NCBI RefSeq assembly: GCF_003931565.1
Contig: NZ_RRYI01000001.1
Location: 558,001 to 622,000, forward strand
Length of the DNA: 64,000 bases
Direction of reading: 5' to 3'
From: Caulobacter sp. 602-1
GTDB lineage: Bacteria > Pseudomonadota > Alphaproteobacteria > Caulobacterales > Caulobacteraceae
Position 1 is the first letter of the stretch; every line of letters starts with the position of its first letter. The position numbers and the translations under genes are program-made. The notes beneath the pieces were generated by a model. That model was not told the origin of the DNA. It saw only the letters and a list, made by a program, of their open reading frames with translations, and ran no database searches. This document shows, piece after piece, positions 29,788 through 38,628 of this stretch.

Positions 29788-30614
29788 GCCGCGCGCATCC
29801 AAGGCGAGGCCAAGCCGCGGGCGATCTGCAGCTCGGCGAGCAGTTCGGCCAAGGGGGGAATGTCGTCGTCGCGCTCGATCATCGTGGCGGCCGGCCCAAA
29901 CCGTCGGCAGGCGGTCTCATAGAGCGCCCAGACCGGATCGGGCACGGGCTGGTCATGGGTGTCGATCAGCAGCGCCTTGCCGACGCTATGGCCGGCCAGG
30001 TGCATCTGGCGCACCCGGTCGGCGGGCGCCTGCTCTAGATAGGCATAGGGGTCGAAGCCATGGTTCGCGCCGCTGACGTGGATATTGTTGACGTCGAGCA
30101 GCAGGAAGCAACCGGTGCGCCGACAGGTCTCGGCCAGGAAGGCCACTTCGCTCATCTCGTCGTCGGCGAAGGTCAGGTAGCTGGACGGGTTCTCCAACAG
30201 GATCGGCCGCTCCAGCACGTCCTGGGCCCGGGAAACGTTGGCGCAAACGATGTCTAGCGCTTCCTCCGTATAGGGCAGAGGCAGGAGGTCATGGGAATTG
30301 AAGCCCTCCACCCCCGTCCAGCAGAGGTGGTCGGACACCCAGAGCGGCTTCACGCGATCAGCCAAGGCCTTGAGTTGGCGCAGATAGTCGGGCTTGACGC
30401 CGTCCGCCGAACCTATGGACATCGACACGCCATGCAGCGCCACGGGATAGCGTTCGCGGACCGCGTCGAGCATGTAGAGGGGGCGGCCGCCCCTGACCAT
30501 GAAATTCTCGGAGATCACTTCCACGAAATCGACGGCGATCTCCGTCTCCAGGAAGTCGGAATAGTGCTGCGGGCGCAAGCCCAGGCCAAAGCCTTCGAAG
30601 GGCGGGAGGGTCAC
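29784..30614 (-). CDS. bufB: multinuclear non-heme iron oxidase BufB (DUF692 / MNIO)
   Basis: 276 residues. I chose the GTG start that gives [18 protein letters not shown], the usual DUF692 N-terminus. The TIM-barrel metal-ligand set is visible: [58 protein letters not shown] and [14 protein letters not shown] enzymes use two or three iron ions to turn peptide cysteines into heterocycles or thioamides. Bufferin members act on BufA cysteines to make a copper-binding peptide. It lies 65 nt after bufA with a hairpin between, and is coupled to bufC by a 4-nt overlap. Confidence 0.9.
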   Translation of the reverse strand: MTLPPFEGFGLGLRPQHYSDFLETEIAVDFVEVISENFMVRGGRPLYMLDAVRERYPVALHGVSMSIGSADGVKPDYLRQLKALADRVKPLWVSDHLCWTGVEGFNSHDLLPLPYTEEALDIVCANVSRAQDVLERPILLENPSSYLTFADDEMSEVAFLAETCRRTGCFLLLDVNNIHVSGANHGFDPYAYLEQAPADRVRQMHLAGHSVGKALLIDTHDQPVPDPVWALYETACRRFGPAATMIERDDDIPPLAELLAELQIARGLASPWMRAA

Positions 30615-30637
30615 GGCAGGGTCTCGGGCAGGAGGGC

Positions 30638-30668
30638 GGCGGGGCCCGGCGCAAGATCGCGCCCCGCC
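30638..30668 (-). other. hairpin between bufA and bufB
   Basis: GGCGGGGC and GCCCCGCC form a perfect 8-bp stem around a 15-nt loop in the bufA-bufB gap, without a T-run. It may act as a leaky attenuator or 3' stabiliser, so that precursor mRNA exceeds enzyme mRNA, as often seen in RiPP operons. This is inference. Confidence 0.45.
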
Positions 30669-30679
30669 AGATGGAAGCC

Positions 30680-30949
30680 TTAGTTCGGGGCGGTCAGCGA
30701 GCCGCCGGCGGTGGCGCAGGCCTTCTTGGTCAGTTCCTTGAAGCCCTGACCCTTGCAGTCGTTCTGGCCCTTGCAGTCGTGGTTGCCCGACTTGCAGTCC
30801 GAGGCGCCCTTGCACGAGTTGACGCCGTAGCAGTGGACCTTGGCGGTCGCGGCCTTCGGCGCGGCCGACGCCTGAGTGACGGCGACCATGCTGGTCAGGG
30901 CGAACACGGCGGCGGCCGAAGCGATCGTGGCGGACTTGAAGTTGGTCAT
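30680..30949 (-). CDS. bufA: bufferin precursor peptide BufA (DUF2282)
   Basis: 89 residues. Signal peptide to about residue 29 ([10 protein letters not shown]). The mature peptide has a cysteine repeat beginning [17 protein letters not shown] and continuing to NDCKGQGF, that is five cysteines at 5-6 residue spacing, plus a sixth in KKACATAGG. This is the DUF2282 precursor pattern of Caulobacter bufferins, RiPPs whose cysteines are converted by BufB and which bind copper in the periplasm. It is first in the bufABC operon. A perfect SigF-type promoter starts about 57 nt upstream, so induction by toxic metals is expected. Confidence 0.92.
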   Translation of the reverse strand: MTNFKSATIASAAAVFALTSMVAVTQASAAPKAATAKVHCYGVNSCKGASDCKSGNHDCKGQNDCKGQGFKELTKKACATAGGSLTAPN

Positions 30950-31005
30950 GTTGGTCTCCTTGAGGACATGTCGCGGGCCGCGAAGATCGGCCTGACGAGG
31001 AGGTT

Positions 31006-31031
31006 TTCGTCGGCCGTCCCGCGCCGGTTAC
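31006..31031 (-). promoter_or_regulatory. SigF-type promoter of bufABC
   Basis: Read on the minus strand the sequence is GTAACC (31031-31026), 16 nt, then CGAA (31009-31006). This is an exact match to the promoter consensus reported for Caulobacter SigF. Transcription would begin near 31000, leaving a leader of about 50 nt before the bufA ATG. Confidence 0.82.
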
Positions 31032-31089
31032 AGGACCTCATGAAGTTTCTCGCGATGACGAGCCGCCACGGCGGATTTTCTCCCAGGGT

Positions 31090-31115
31090 GTAACCGGCGG
31101 GCGTCGCGCGTCGAA
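31090..31115 (+). promoter_or_regulatory. SigF-type promoter of the DoxX gene
   Basis: GTAACC (31090-31095), exactly 16 nt, then CGAA (31112-31115): a second perfect SigF consensus, on the opposite strand from the bufA promoter and 58 nt from it. It would start a transcript near 31122, with the DoxX ATG about 70 nt further on. The pair shows that the DoxX gene belongs to the same regulon although it is divergent. Confidence 0.82.
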
Positions 31116-31189
31116 CCCATGCTCGTGGCCCACTTCCATTTCTTCCGGGCCGGCCGTCGCGCCTGACGCGCTCTTCAGGAGATTCAACC

Positions 31190-31660
31190 ATGCGTTCGCC
31201 CCCCTTGCCCATCTACGCCAAGGCCGCCGCCGCCGTCAGTCGCGCGGTCCCAGAGGCGGTGCTGCTGCTCACGGCCCGTCTGGGTGTCGCGGCCGTCTTC
31301 TTCCTCTCCGGTCGAACCAAGGTCGACGGCATTTTGCACATCAAGGATTCCACCTACGGACTGTTCGAGACCGAGTACAAACTGCCGCTGGTCTCTCCCG
31401 ACATCGGCGCGCACCTGGCGACCTATTCGGAGCATCTGTTTCCCATTCTGCTGGCTCTGGGCCTGTTCACTCGGGTCGGCGGCGCGGCCTTGCTGGGCAT
31501 GACCCTGGTGATCGAGATCTTCGTCTATCCCGACGCCTGGCCCACCCACCTGAGCTGGGCTGGCCTTCTTCTGCCCTTGATCGCGCGGGGCGGCGGCGAC
31601 TGGTCGCTGGACCGACTGCTTGGCATCGAACCGCCCGCGAGGCGAGCAACGGGCGACTAG
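31190..31660 (+). CDS. DoxX-family membrane protein (bufferin-associated, BufD-like)
   Basis: 156 residues and four membrane helices ([75 protein letters not shown]). The DoxX fold with RTKVDGI and [11 protein letters not shown] is clear. AGGAG lies about 10 nt before ATG. DoxX proteins are frequent members of DUF2282-DUF692-DUF2063 operons, probably linked to respiratory or redox handling under metal stress. Here the gene is divergent instead of co-linear, with its own SigF promoter. Its stop codon lies inside a dispersed palindromic repeat. Confidence 0.88.
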   Translation: MRSPPLPIYAKAAAAVSRAVPEAVLLLTARLGVAAVFFLSGRTKVDGILHIKDSTYGLFETEYKLPLVSPDIGAHLATYSEHLFPILLALGLFTRVGGAALLGMTLVIEIFVYPDAWPTHLSWAGLLLPLIARGGGDWSLDRLLGIEPPARRATGD

Positions 31661-31724
31661 AGTATTTTCCGACGAAGTGGATACCGGTTCGTCGTCAGAA
31701 AATGCGTCAAACAAAATGCTCTAG
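31657..31724. repeat. dispersed palindromic repeat, copy 1
   Basis: The segment begins CTAGAGTATTTTCCGACGAA and ends AAAATGCTCTAG. The arms TTTTCCGACGAA and TTCGTCGTCAGAAAA form a long imperfect hairpin. A reverse-oriented relative of about 85 percent identity is at 49752-49811. It follows directly on the DoxX stop, so it may act as a transcription terminator. The family looks like the short intergenic repeats that occur many times in alphaproteobacterial chromosomes. Confidence 0.75.
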
Positions 31725-31764
31725 GACCAGGCCACGTTCTGCGCCGCCCGTTGCGGCGGTTGAT

Positions 31765-32040
31765 TCAGAAGTTCGGATCGAAGCTGAAATAGATCAGGTT
31801 CGAGTTCGGCTCCGGACCGCCCAGGTGTGGTGGGCCGCGTCGTCGTCGGCAGGGTCGCGGTCGGTGATGGCCCCGACCTTCCGGGGCAAGCCCTGAGGGC
31901 TCTGTTCGACAACGCCGGGCAAGCGGCGCTGGAGACCTCCGACGAGACCTTCGAAGGCCAGGCTCGCCATCCGAATCGACGCCAGCGATCTTGTCTTCGA
32001 GGTTGAGGACAGCCGTTTCCACGGCCTTTCGCTCGATTTA
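31765..32040 (-). pseudogene. possible decayed gene remnant
   Basis: Part of the 525-nt stretch without an intact gene between the DoxX gene and the large receptor. Three minus-strand segments with coding-like third positions can be joined by two frame changes. First AVETAVLNLEDKIAGVDSDG, then AFEGLVGGLQRRLPGVVEQ and TDRDPADDDAAHHTW, then GPEPNSNLIYFSFDPNF before a stop at 31765. I do not recognise the protein. Chance open frames in GC-rich DNA are the alternative. Confidence 0.3.
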
Positions 32041-32097
32041 TGAGCGCGCGGCGCCGCTGGCGATGCAGATCGCCGCACGGCGGACGCCAAGGCGATT

Positions 32098-32139
32098 TAA
32101 GCAACTTTACTTATCGGAAAAGTTCAGTGACCTTACTTA
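32098..32139. promoter_or_regulatory. tandem TAAG-N8-CTTA operator upstream of the receptor
   Basis: A perfect palindromic frame TAAG-CAACTTTA-CTTA lies at 32098-32113. A second copy with one changed half, TCAG-TGACCTTA-CTTA, lies at 32124-32139, 26 bp further on. The ATG of the receptor is 46 nt downstream of the pair. The same palindrome occurs before the nucleoside hydrolase and the third sulfatase, so it is probably the binding site of a shared regulator, most simply the local TetR protein. Confidence 0.6.
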
Positions 32140-32185
32140 AATCGAGCGGGTGGCCCGGCTGCCCGCGCTGGATAAGGGGTAGGTC

Positions 32186-35100
32186 ATGGGGTGCAGGACT
32201 TATTGGAGCGGCGCGGCTTTCGGCGTGATGATGCTGGCGGCGGGCAGCGCGGCTCACGGCCAGGAATCCTCGTCCAACATCCATGGCGTCGTCACGCTGA
32301 ACGGAGCGCCGGTGGCCAATGCGGGCGTCGCGGTGGTTCACACGCCGTCCGGGACCCGAGCCTTCACCTCCACCGAGGCCAGCGGCGTCTTCGACCTGCG
32401 CGGCCTGCGGGTCGGCGGGCCCTACACGATCACCGTCACCGGGGGCGGCCAGCCGCCCAAGACGCTGGAGAACGTCTTCCTGCGCGTGACCAAGACCGAG
32501 GAAGTGTCGATCGACCTCGCCGCGGAGGAGACGGTCGAGGCCGTGGTCGTCACGGCCTCGGGGACGCGAAACTCCGACCAGGGGCCCAAGACGGTCTTGG
32601 GGCGCGAGGCCATCGCCGCGGTGGCCAGCGTCGCTCGCGACCCGCGTGATCTGGCGCGGCGCGACATATTGGTGTCGCAGGACCTGTCGGGCGGCCGGGC
32701 GGGCGCCAACGCCGGCGGCATCTCGATCGCCGGCTCCAACCCGCGCTTCAACCGCATTTCGGTCGACGGGGTGTCGGCGCAGGACAGCTTTGGCCTGGCC
32801 CAGGGCGGCATGACCACGACCCGCGGGCCGGTGACCCTGGACGCCATCGAGCAGTTCAGCATCGCCGCCGTGCCGACCGACGTCGAGAATGGCGACTTCG
32901 TCGGCGGGGCGATGAACATCGTACTGCGTTCGGGCGCCAACCGGTTCCATGGCACGGCCTTCGTCAACTACCTCAACGACGGCATGGTCGGACGCCATCT
33001 CAGCAAGCAGCGCACGCCGTCGCAGATCAGCCAGAAGAACTACGGCGGCTTCCTGTCCGGGCCGATCATCAAGGACAAGCTGTTCTTCGCCGCCGCCTAC
33101 GAGACCTATCGGACCAGCGAGGCGGTGTTGTTCGGCGCTCCAGGCTCGGGCGCGCCCAACATCTATTCCAACGGCCTGACCCAGGCGACCATCGACGCGG
33201 TCAAGTCGACCTTCGACACCAACTACGCCAGCGACTACGCGGTCGGGGACTCGCTGACGAGTTCGCCCGTCACCGACAAGAAGTACTCGGTGAAGCTGGA
33301 CTGGAACATCAGCGACCGCCACCGCGCCTCTCTGACCTATCGCTACGCGCAATCCGCGTCGATGAACAAGCCCGACCTCAGCGCGACGACGGCGACCCTG
33401 ACCTCGCACTGGTTCGAGCAGTCGAACGTCGACGAGGCCACCACGCTGGACATCCGCTCCAACTGGACCGACCGGTTCACCACGACCCTGAAGGCGACCT
33501 ATCGCTCTTACGTCAACGGGCAGAACCCGCCGACGGGCCAGAACTTCTCCGATATCTCGGTGTGCGCCGCGCCGACATCGGACGCGGTCACCACCACCTG
33601 CCAGACGGGCTATTCGTCGGTGCGCTTCGGCGTCGACCAGTTTCGCCATGCCGGGGCGCTGGACCTGCAGGAGGCCCGCTTCCAGTTCCTCGGCGAGTAT
33701 TCCTGGAACGGCAACCGCTTCAAGTTCGGGGCCCAGGCCCGCAAGGCCGACGTCTACGACCTGTTCGTGCCCAACCGTCGCGGCACCTACTATTTCGACT
33801 CCTTGGCCGACTTCGCGGCGGGCAAGGCCAGTAGCCTGACCTACGCCAACGCGGTAACGGGCGATCCCAACACCGCGGCCTTCAACTCGACCTACTGGAC
33901 CAATTCGGTTTTCGCCCAGGACACCCTCGACATCACCGATGACCTGCGGGTTACCGCGGGGGTGCGGTTCGACTGGTACGACCAGCCCGACCGGCCGATC
34001 TACAACCCCAACTTCACGGCGCGGAACGGCTTCAGCAACCAGAAGACCATCGACGGCCTGCACATCCTGATGCCCCGCGTCTCGGCCGAGTGGACGCCGC
34101 GCGAGCGCCTGAAGATCAACGGCGGCTTCGGCCTTTTCGCGGGCGGCATCCCGGACGTGCTGACCGGCACGCCGTTCTACAACACCGGCTACGCCACGAC
34201 CCAGGTCGTCATTCAGCGCAACGCCGCCGGCGCGTTCACCGAAACCACGGGCACGGGCGGCTTCACCCAGGCGATCGGCGCCGCGGCGCTGAACAACCTG
34301 ACCGGCGACGCGACCTTCGGCTACCAGATCCCCTCCGTGGTCCAGCAGCTGCAGCAGGGGACCCTGCCCGGCGCCACGGCCATTCCGGCCCTGGGCGCGG
34401 TCATCGCCCTGTCGCCGACCTTCGAAATTCCGGGGCAGTGGAAGGGCTTCCTGTCGATCAACCTGGACCTGGGCAAGGGCTGGGCGCTGAGCGGCGACTA
34501 CGTGCATAGCCAGGCCCATAACGACCTGACCTATTCCGACTACCGGGCCCAGCCGCTGGTGATCAACGGCGTCCAGCAATTCCTGCCGGACGGCCGCATC
34601 CGCTACGACGGCCTCTCCGCCGCCGTGCCGGGCAAGACCTCGACCAACCTCGGCGCCAACAACGATCTGGTCGCCACCAACACCGACAAGGGTTCGTCCT
34701 GGACCGGCGGCCTGACCGTCTCGAAGCGCTGGGACTGGGGCGTCGACATGGCCTTCGGGCTGGCGCGCCAGCGCATGAGCGACGTTAGTCCCGGCGCCTA
34801 TTTCGGGACAACCTCCGCCTCGCTCTACAACACCGTGCCGGCCTATGGAGACCCGAACCACGACTACCTCGATCGTTCGGTCTACGAGATCCGCAACCGC
34901 GCGAAGTTCGAGCTGAGCTTCCACAAGGCGTTCTTCGGCGACAACGAGACCCGCGTCACCTTGTTCGCCGAGCGACAGGACGGTCGCCCGTTCGGCTTCA
35001 CGATGCAGGATTCCGCGGCCGGGCGCGGCCCCGTGTTCGGCGTCACCAAGACGGCCCAGGCGCTGTATGTGCCCGACTTCGCGGCGGACACCAACACGTC

Positions 35101-35536
35101 GGATCTGAATGTCGGCCTGGTGACCTTCGCCACCGCCGCCGACCTGGCCCGGTTCCAGAAGTACGTGAACGCGTTCAATATCCCGACGGGGCTGGTGCGC
35201 AAGTACAGCAACACCAACGCGCCCATCAACCGCGTCGACCTGCAACTGAGCCAGACCCTGCCGACGCCGATCGAGGGGCACAAGGTCAAGCTGCAGTTCG
35301 ACGTCCGCAACCTGCTCAACCTGATCAATCGCGACTGGGGTCTGGTCGGCGAGTACACCGACATCAACACCCTGGCCCGCGTGGACTGCGCCGACGCCAA
35401 CGGCGCGGCGGTGGGGGCCAGCAGCGCGGTCTGCGCGCGCTACCGCTATTCCAGCGTGCCGACCAGCGTGACCAAGACGCGCAACACGGCCCTGTCGCTT
35501 TGGTACATGCAGGTCAGCCTCCGCTACGAGTTCTAA
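32186..35536 (+). CDS. large TonB-dependent receptor with N-terminal carboxypeptidase-regulatory-like domain
   Basis: 1116 residues. Signal peptide to about residue 26 (GSAAHG), then a CarboxypepD_reg-type beta domain (about 30-110: IHGVVTLNGAPVANAGVAVV, GVFDLRGLRVGGPYTITVTG). TonB-box-like EAVVVTASGTR follows, then a plug with ISIAGSNPRFNRISVDG and a long barrel ending SLRYEF. This OAR/SusC-like layout is common for receptors that import large glycan fragments. It precedes two sulfatases on the same strand and carries the tandem TAAG-N8-CTTA operator, so it probably imports the sulfated substrate. Confidence 0.91.
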   Translation: MGCRTYWSGAAFGVMMLAAGSAAHGQESSSNIHGVVTLNGAPVANAGVAVVHTPSGTRAFTSTEASGVFDLRGLRVGGPYTITVTGGGQPPKTLENVFLRVTKTEEVSIDLAAEETVEAVVVTASGTRNSDQGPKTVLGREAIAAVASVARDPRDLARRDILVSQDLSGGRAGANAGGISIAGSNPRFNRISVDGVSAQDSFGLAQGGMTTTRGPVTLDAIEQFSIAAVPTDVENGDFVGGAMNIVLRSGANRFHGTAFVNYLNDGMVGRHLSKQRTPSQISQKNYGGFLSGPIIKDKLFFAAAYETYRTSEAVLFGAPGSGAPNIYSNGLTQATIDAVKSTFDTNYASDYAVGDSLTSSPVTDKKYSVKLDWNISDRHRASLTYRYAQSASMNKPDLSATTATLTSHWFEQSNVDEATTLDIRSNWTDRFTTTLKATYRSYVNGQNPPTGQNFSDISVCAAPTSDAVTTTCQTGYSSVRFGVDQFRHAGALDLQEARFQFLGEYSWNGNRFKFGAQARKADVYDLFVPNRRGTYYFDSLADFAAGKASSLTYANAVTGDPNTAAFNSTYWTNSVFAQDTLDITDDLRVTAGVRFDWYDQPDRPIYNPNFTARNGFSNQKTIDGLHILMPRVSAEWTPRERLKINGGFGLFAGGIPDVLTGTPFYNTGYATTQVVIQRNAAGAFTETTGTGGFTQAIGAAALNNLTGDATFGYQIPSVVQQLQQGTLPGATAIPALGAVIALSPTFEIPGQWKGFLSINLDLGKGWALSGDYVHSQAHNDLTYSDYRAQPLVINGVQQFLPDGRIRYDGLSAAVPGKTSTNLGANNDLVATNTDKGSSWTGGLTVSKRWDWGVDMAFGLARQRMSDVSPGAYFGTTSASLYNTVPAYGDPNHDYLDRSVYEIRNRAKFELSFHKAFFGDNETRVTLFAERQDGRPFGFTMQDSAAGRGPVFGVTKTAQALYVPDFAADTNTSDLNVGLVTFATAADLARFQKYVNAFNIPTGLVRKYSNTNAPINRVDLQLSQTLPTPIEGHKVKLQFDVRNLLNLINRDWGLVGEYTDINTLARVDCADANGAAVGASSAVCARYRYSSVPTSVTKTRNTALSLWYMQVSLRYEF

Positions 35537-35558
35537 GTCCCCTCATGACTTGGAAAGG

Positions 35559-35599
35559 CCCCGGGACCCGTGCGAACCCACTCCGCGCAGGTCCCGGGG
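35559..35599 (+). other. hairpin between the receptor and the sulfatases
   Basis: CCCCGGGACC and GGTCCCGGGG make a perfect 10-bp stem with a 21-nt loop, followed by TTGTCT instead of a clear T-run. It lies 22 nt after the receptor stop and 58 nt before the first sulfatase. It may be a partial terminator giving more receptor than sulfatase. Confidence 0.5.
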
Positions 35600-35657
35600 T
35601 TGTCTCCATGGGACGAACCCGGAAGATCTGGATCAAAGCAAAGCAAGCGAGGGCGGC

Positions 35658-37124
35658 ATGAAGGACTTGACCCGGCGGGACCTGTGCGGCGGCGCCGCGG
35701 GATTGGCGACGGCTTCTGCGGCGGGCCTGGCGTCCGCCGCGCCCGCTCGTCGCCGGCCCAACATCGTCTTCGCCCTGGCCGACGACTGGAGCTGGCAGTC
35801 GGCCCGTCCGGTCGACATGCTGGGCCTGCGGATGCCCAACTACGCGCGCGTCGTCCGCGACGGCCTGAGCTTCGACAACGCCTTCGTCGCCGCGCCCACC
35901 TGCACCACCTCGCGCGGGTCGATCCTGACCGGCCGCGCGCCATGGCAACTGGAGGAGGGCGCCAACCTGGCCAGCATCCTGCCGGCCAAGTTCGCGGTCT
36001 ATCCCGAGATGCTGGAGAGGGCCGGCTACCATGTCGGATTCGCGGGGAAGGGCTGGGCGCCGGGTCAGCTGAAGCCGGCGGGCCGCGCGCGCAATCCGGC
36101 TGGCGACGCCTATCCCGACTTCGCCGGCTTCCTGGCCAAACGCCCCGCGGACGCGCCGTTCTGTTTCTGGCTCGGCGACCGTGATCCGCACCGGCCCTAT
36201 GTCAGGGGGCAGGGACAGCGCAACGGCGTCAGCTTCACCGGAACCCTGCCGCCTTACTTGGCCGACAGCCCGGCCACGCGCGAGGACGTCGCCGACTACA
36301 TGTTCGCCGCCGAGCGCTTCGACCGCGATCTTGGCGTGGTGCTGGCCGCGCTGGAGGCGGCGGGCGAGCTGGACAATACGCTGGTGGTCGTCACGGGTGA
36401 CAATGGCTGGCCGTTCCCGCGCGGCAAGGCCACGCTCTACGACGCCGGCGTCCACGTGCCGCTGGCCATGATGTGGCCTGGCCGGATCAAGGTCGGCGGC
36501 CGAACGCGGGCCCTGGTCACCCTGACCGACCTGGCTCCCACCTTCCTGGAGGTCGCCGGCCTGCCCCCGTCGCCGGTGATGACCGGCGCCAGCCTGCTGC
36601 CGGTGATGACGGGTGGGCGCTGGGCGCGCGACGCGGTGATCACGGCCATGGAGCGTCACATGGATGGGCGCACCCAGCCGGGGCAAGGCTATCCGATGCG
36701 GGCCCTGCGCACCGAGCACTACCTGTTCATCCGTAACTTCCATCCCGAGCGCTGGCCGGCGGGCGACCCGCCGCGACGCGCGGTCGACGCCGCCAAGCTG
36801 GAGACCAGTGTGTTCGCCGGCTTCGCCGACATTGACCAGGGGCCGGCCAAGGCCTGGCTGGCCACCCACCCGGACGACCCGGCCTATGGTCCCGCCGTCG
36901 GCAAGCGGCCAGCGCGCGAACTCTACGACGTGACGGCCGATCCGTTCGAGATGCACAACCTTGTGGGCGACCCGCGTTACGCCCGCGTGCTGGCGCGAAT
37001 GAACCGTCGTCTGACGGCCGAACTGAAGCGACTGAAGGACCCGCGCGTCGGGCCCGACGGCGACGTCTTCGACCGCTACCCCAGCTACAGCGACCCCGGC
37101 TATGGCCGGCCGGCCGACTTCTGA
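35658..37124 (+). CDS. exported sulfatase, heparan-N-sulfatase-like S1 family (first of tandem pair)
   Basis: 488 residues with a Tat-like leader (TRRDLCGGAAGLATASAAGLASAA). Alkaline-phosphatase-fold sulfatase: metal site PNIVFALADDWSW (about 34-46), active-site loop APTCTTSRGSILTGR with candidate Cys82, then GDRDPHRPYV and the late metal motif VVTGDNGWPFPRGKATLYDAG. The cysteine would be oxidised to formylglycine. The third residue of the C-x-P/S/A-x-R signature is Thr here, a rare variant, and the neighbouring paralogue has Ala. It would remove sulfate from the imported substrate in the periplasm. The FGE at 44356-45315 is the likely activator. Confidence 0.88.
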   Translation: MKDLTRRDLCGGAAGLATASAAGLASAAPARRRPNIVFALADDWSWQSARPVDMLGLRMPNYARVVRDGLSFDNAFVAAPTCTTSRGSILTGRAPWQLEEGANLASILPAKFAVYPEMLERAGYHVGFAGKGWAPGQLKPAGRARNPAGDAYPDFAGFLAKRPADAPFCFWLGDRDPHRPYVRGQGQRNGVSFTGTLPPYLADSPATREDVADYMFAAERFDRDLGVVLAALEAAGELDNTLVVVTGDNGWPFPRGKATLYDAGVHVPLAMMWPGRIKVGGRTRALVTLTDLAPTFLEVAGLPPSPVMTGASLLPVMTGGRWARDAVITAMERHMDGRTQPGQGYPMRALRTEHYLFIRNFHPERWPAGDPPRRAVDAAKLETSVFAGFADIDQGPAKAWLATHPDDPAYGPAVGKRPARELYDVTADPFEMHNLVGDPRYARVLARMNRRLTAELKRLKDPRVGPDGDVFDRYPSYSDPGYGRPADF

Positions 37125-37155
37125 TCCCCAGTTCCGTATTGGCGTGGAGGGCGTG

Positions 37156-38628
37156 ATGACCCGTTTGACGAGGCGATCGATGTGTAGCGCCCTGGGGGCG
37201 CTGGGCCTGACCGGCGCGACGGCCGGCGCGACCCCGATGAGCCGTCGGCCCAACATCCTGTTCGTCCTGGCCGACGACTGGGGCTGGACCTCGTCGAGAG
37301 CGATCGACGAACTGGGCATGACACTGCCCAACTTCGAGCGCGTGAAACGCGCCGGCCTGACCTTCACCAACGCCTTTTGCGCCGCGCCGACCTGCACGGC
37401 CTCGCGGGGCGCCATCCTGACGGGCCGCGCGCCCTGGCAGTTGGAGGAGGGGGCCAACCTGGCCAGCATCCTGCCGAAGAAGTTCGGGGTCTATCCCGAC
37501 ATGCTGGAGGCGGCGGGCTATGTCGTTGGCTTCGCCGACAAGGGCTGGGCGCCGGGGCAGCTGAAGCCGGTGGGACGCACGCGCAACCCGGCGGGCGACC
37601 GCTACGCCGATTTTCCCGCCTTCATGGACAAGCGCCAGGCCGGGACGCCGTTCTGCTTCTGGCTGGGGACGCACGATCCGCACCGGCCCTACGTCAAGGG
37701 ACAGGGACGCGCCCACGGCGTCACCTTCGACGGCCCCATGCTGCCGTACCTGCCCGACGCGCCGGAAATCCGCGAGGACATCGCCGACTATATGTACGCC
37801 GTCGAGCGCTTCGACCACATCCTGGGCGTGGCGCTGGACCGATTGGAGGCCTCGGGCGAGGCCGACAACACCCTGGTCGTGGTGACCGGCGACAACGGAC
37901 CTTCGTTCACGCACAGCAAGGCGACGCTGTACGACGCGGGCTCGCACGTGCCCATGGCGGTGTCCTGGCCGGGCAAGGTCAAGCCGGGAACCGTCACCGA
38001 CGCCTTGGTCGTGCTGACCGACCTGGCCCCCACTTTTCTGCAGGTCGCGGGCCTGAGGCCGACGCCCGAGATGACCGGCAGGAGCCTGGTCCCGCTCCTG
38101 CGGGGCGGCCGGGGCGCGCGCGACGCGGTGGTCACGGCCATGGAACGGCACATGGACGGCCACACCGAGCCGGGCTCGGGCTATCCGATGCGGGCCCTAC
38201 GCACCGACCGCTACCTCTTCATCCGCAACTTCCATCCCGAGCGATGGCCAGCCGGCGATCCGCCGCGCCAGACGCCTTCCGCCGACCGCCTGGAGAAGGA
38301 CAACTACGCCGGATTCGCCGACATCGGGCCGGGACCGACCAAGGCGTTCCTGGTGCTGAACCAGGCCGATCCGAAGGTCGCGCCGTACTTCGCCCTGGCG
38401 ACGCGCAAGCGGCCCCCGCGCGAGCTCTACGACATCAAGGCCGACCCCTATCAACTGCGTGATCTTTCGGGCGATCCGCGCTACGCCGCGCGCCTGAAGG
38501 CCCTGGACCAGAGGCTGGAAAAGGAATTGGTCGCCACCGCGGATCCGCGCGTCGGCAGGGATCCCGACGTGTTCGACCACTATCCCTCCTACAGCGATCC
38601 GGGCTTTGGTCGCCCGGAGGGATTCTAG
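37156..38628 (+). CDS. exported sulfatase, heparan-N-sulfatase-like S1 family (second of tandem pair)
   Basis: 490 residues, ATG after GGAGGGCGTG. Leader TRLTRRSMCSALGALGLTGA. Metal motif PNILFVLADDWGW, active-site loop APTCTASRGAILTGR with candidate Cys80, GTHDPHRPYVKGQG and VVTGDNGPSFTHSKATLYDAG. It is clearly a tandem duplicate of the previous gene, by eye about two-thirds identical over the whole length, including the YPSYSDPGFGRP ending. Differences lie in the active-site loop and the DNGPSF region, suggesting diverged specificity or separate sulfate positions. Its stop codon overlaps that of the convergent guanine deaminase gene. Confidence 0.9.
   Translation: MTRLTRRSMCSALGALGLTGATAGATPMSRRPNILFVLADDWGWTSSRAIDELGMTLPNFERVKRAGLTFTNAFCAAPTCTASRGAILTGRAPWQLEEGANLASILPKKFGVYPDMLEAAGYVVGFADKGWAPGQLKPVGRTRNPAGDRYADFPAFMDKRQAGTPFCFWLGTHDPHRPYVKGQGRAHGVTFDGPMLPYLPDAPEIREDIADYMYAVERFDHILGVALDRLEASGEADNTLVVVTGDNGPSFTHSKATLYDAGSHVPMAVSWPGKVKPGTVTDALVVLTDLAPTFLQVAGLRPTPEMTGRSLVPLLRGGRGARDAVVTAMERHMDGHTEPGSGYPMRALRTDRYLFIRNFHPERWPAGDPPRQTPSADRLEKDNYAGFADIGPGPTKAFLVLNQADPKVAPYFALATRKRPPRELYDIKADPYQLRDLSGDPRYAARLKALDQRLEKELVATADPRVGRDPDVFDHYPSYSDPGFGRPEGF

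Noticed and set aside
32111-35281. 1056-codon minus-strand open frame opposite the large receptor
   Set aside because: Shadow frame; the plus strand has signal peptide, plug and barrel features.
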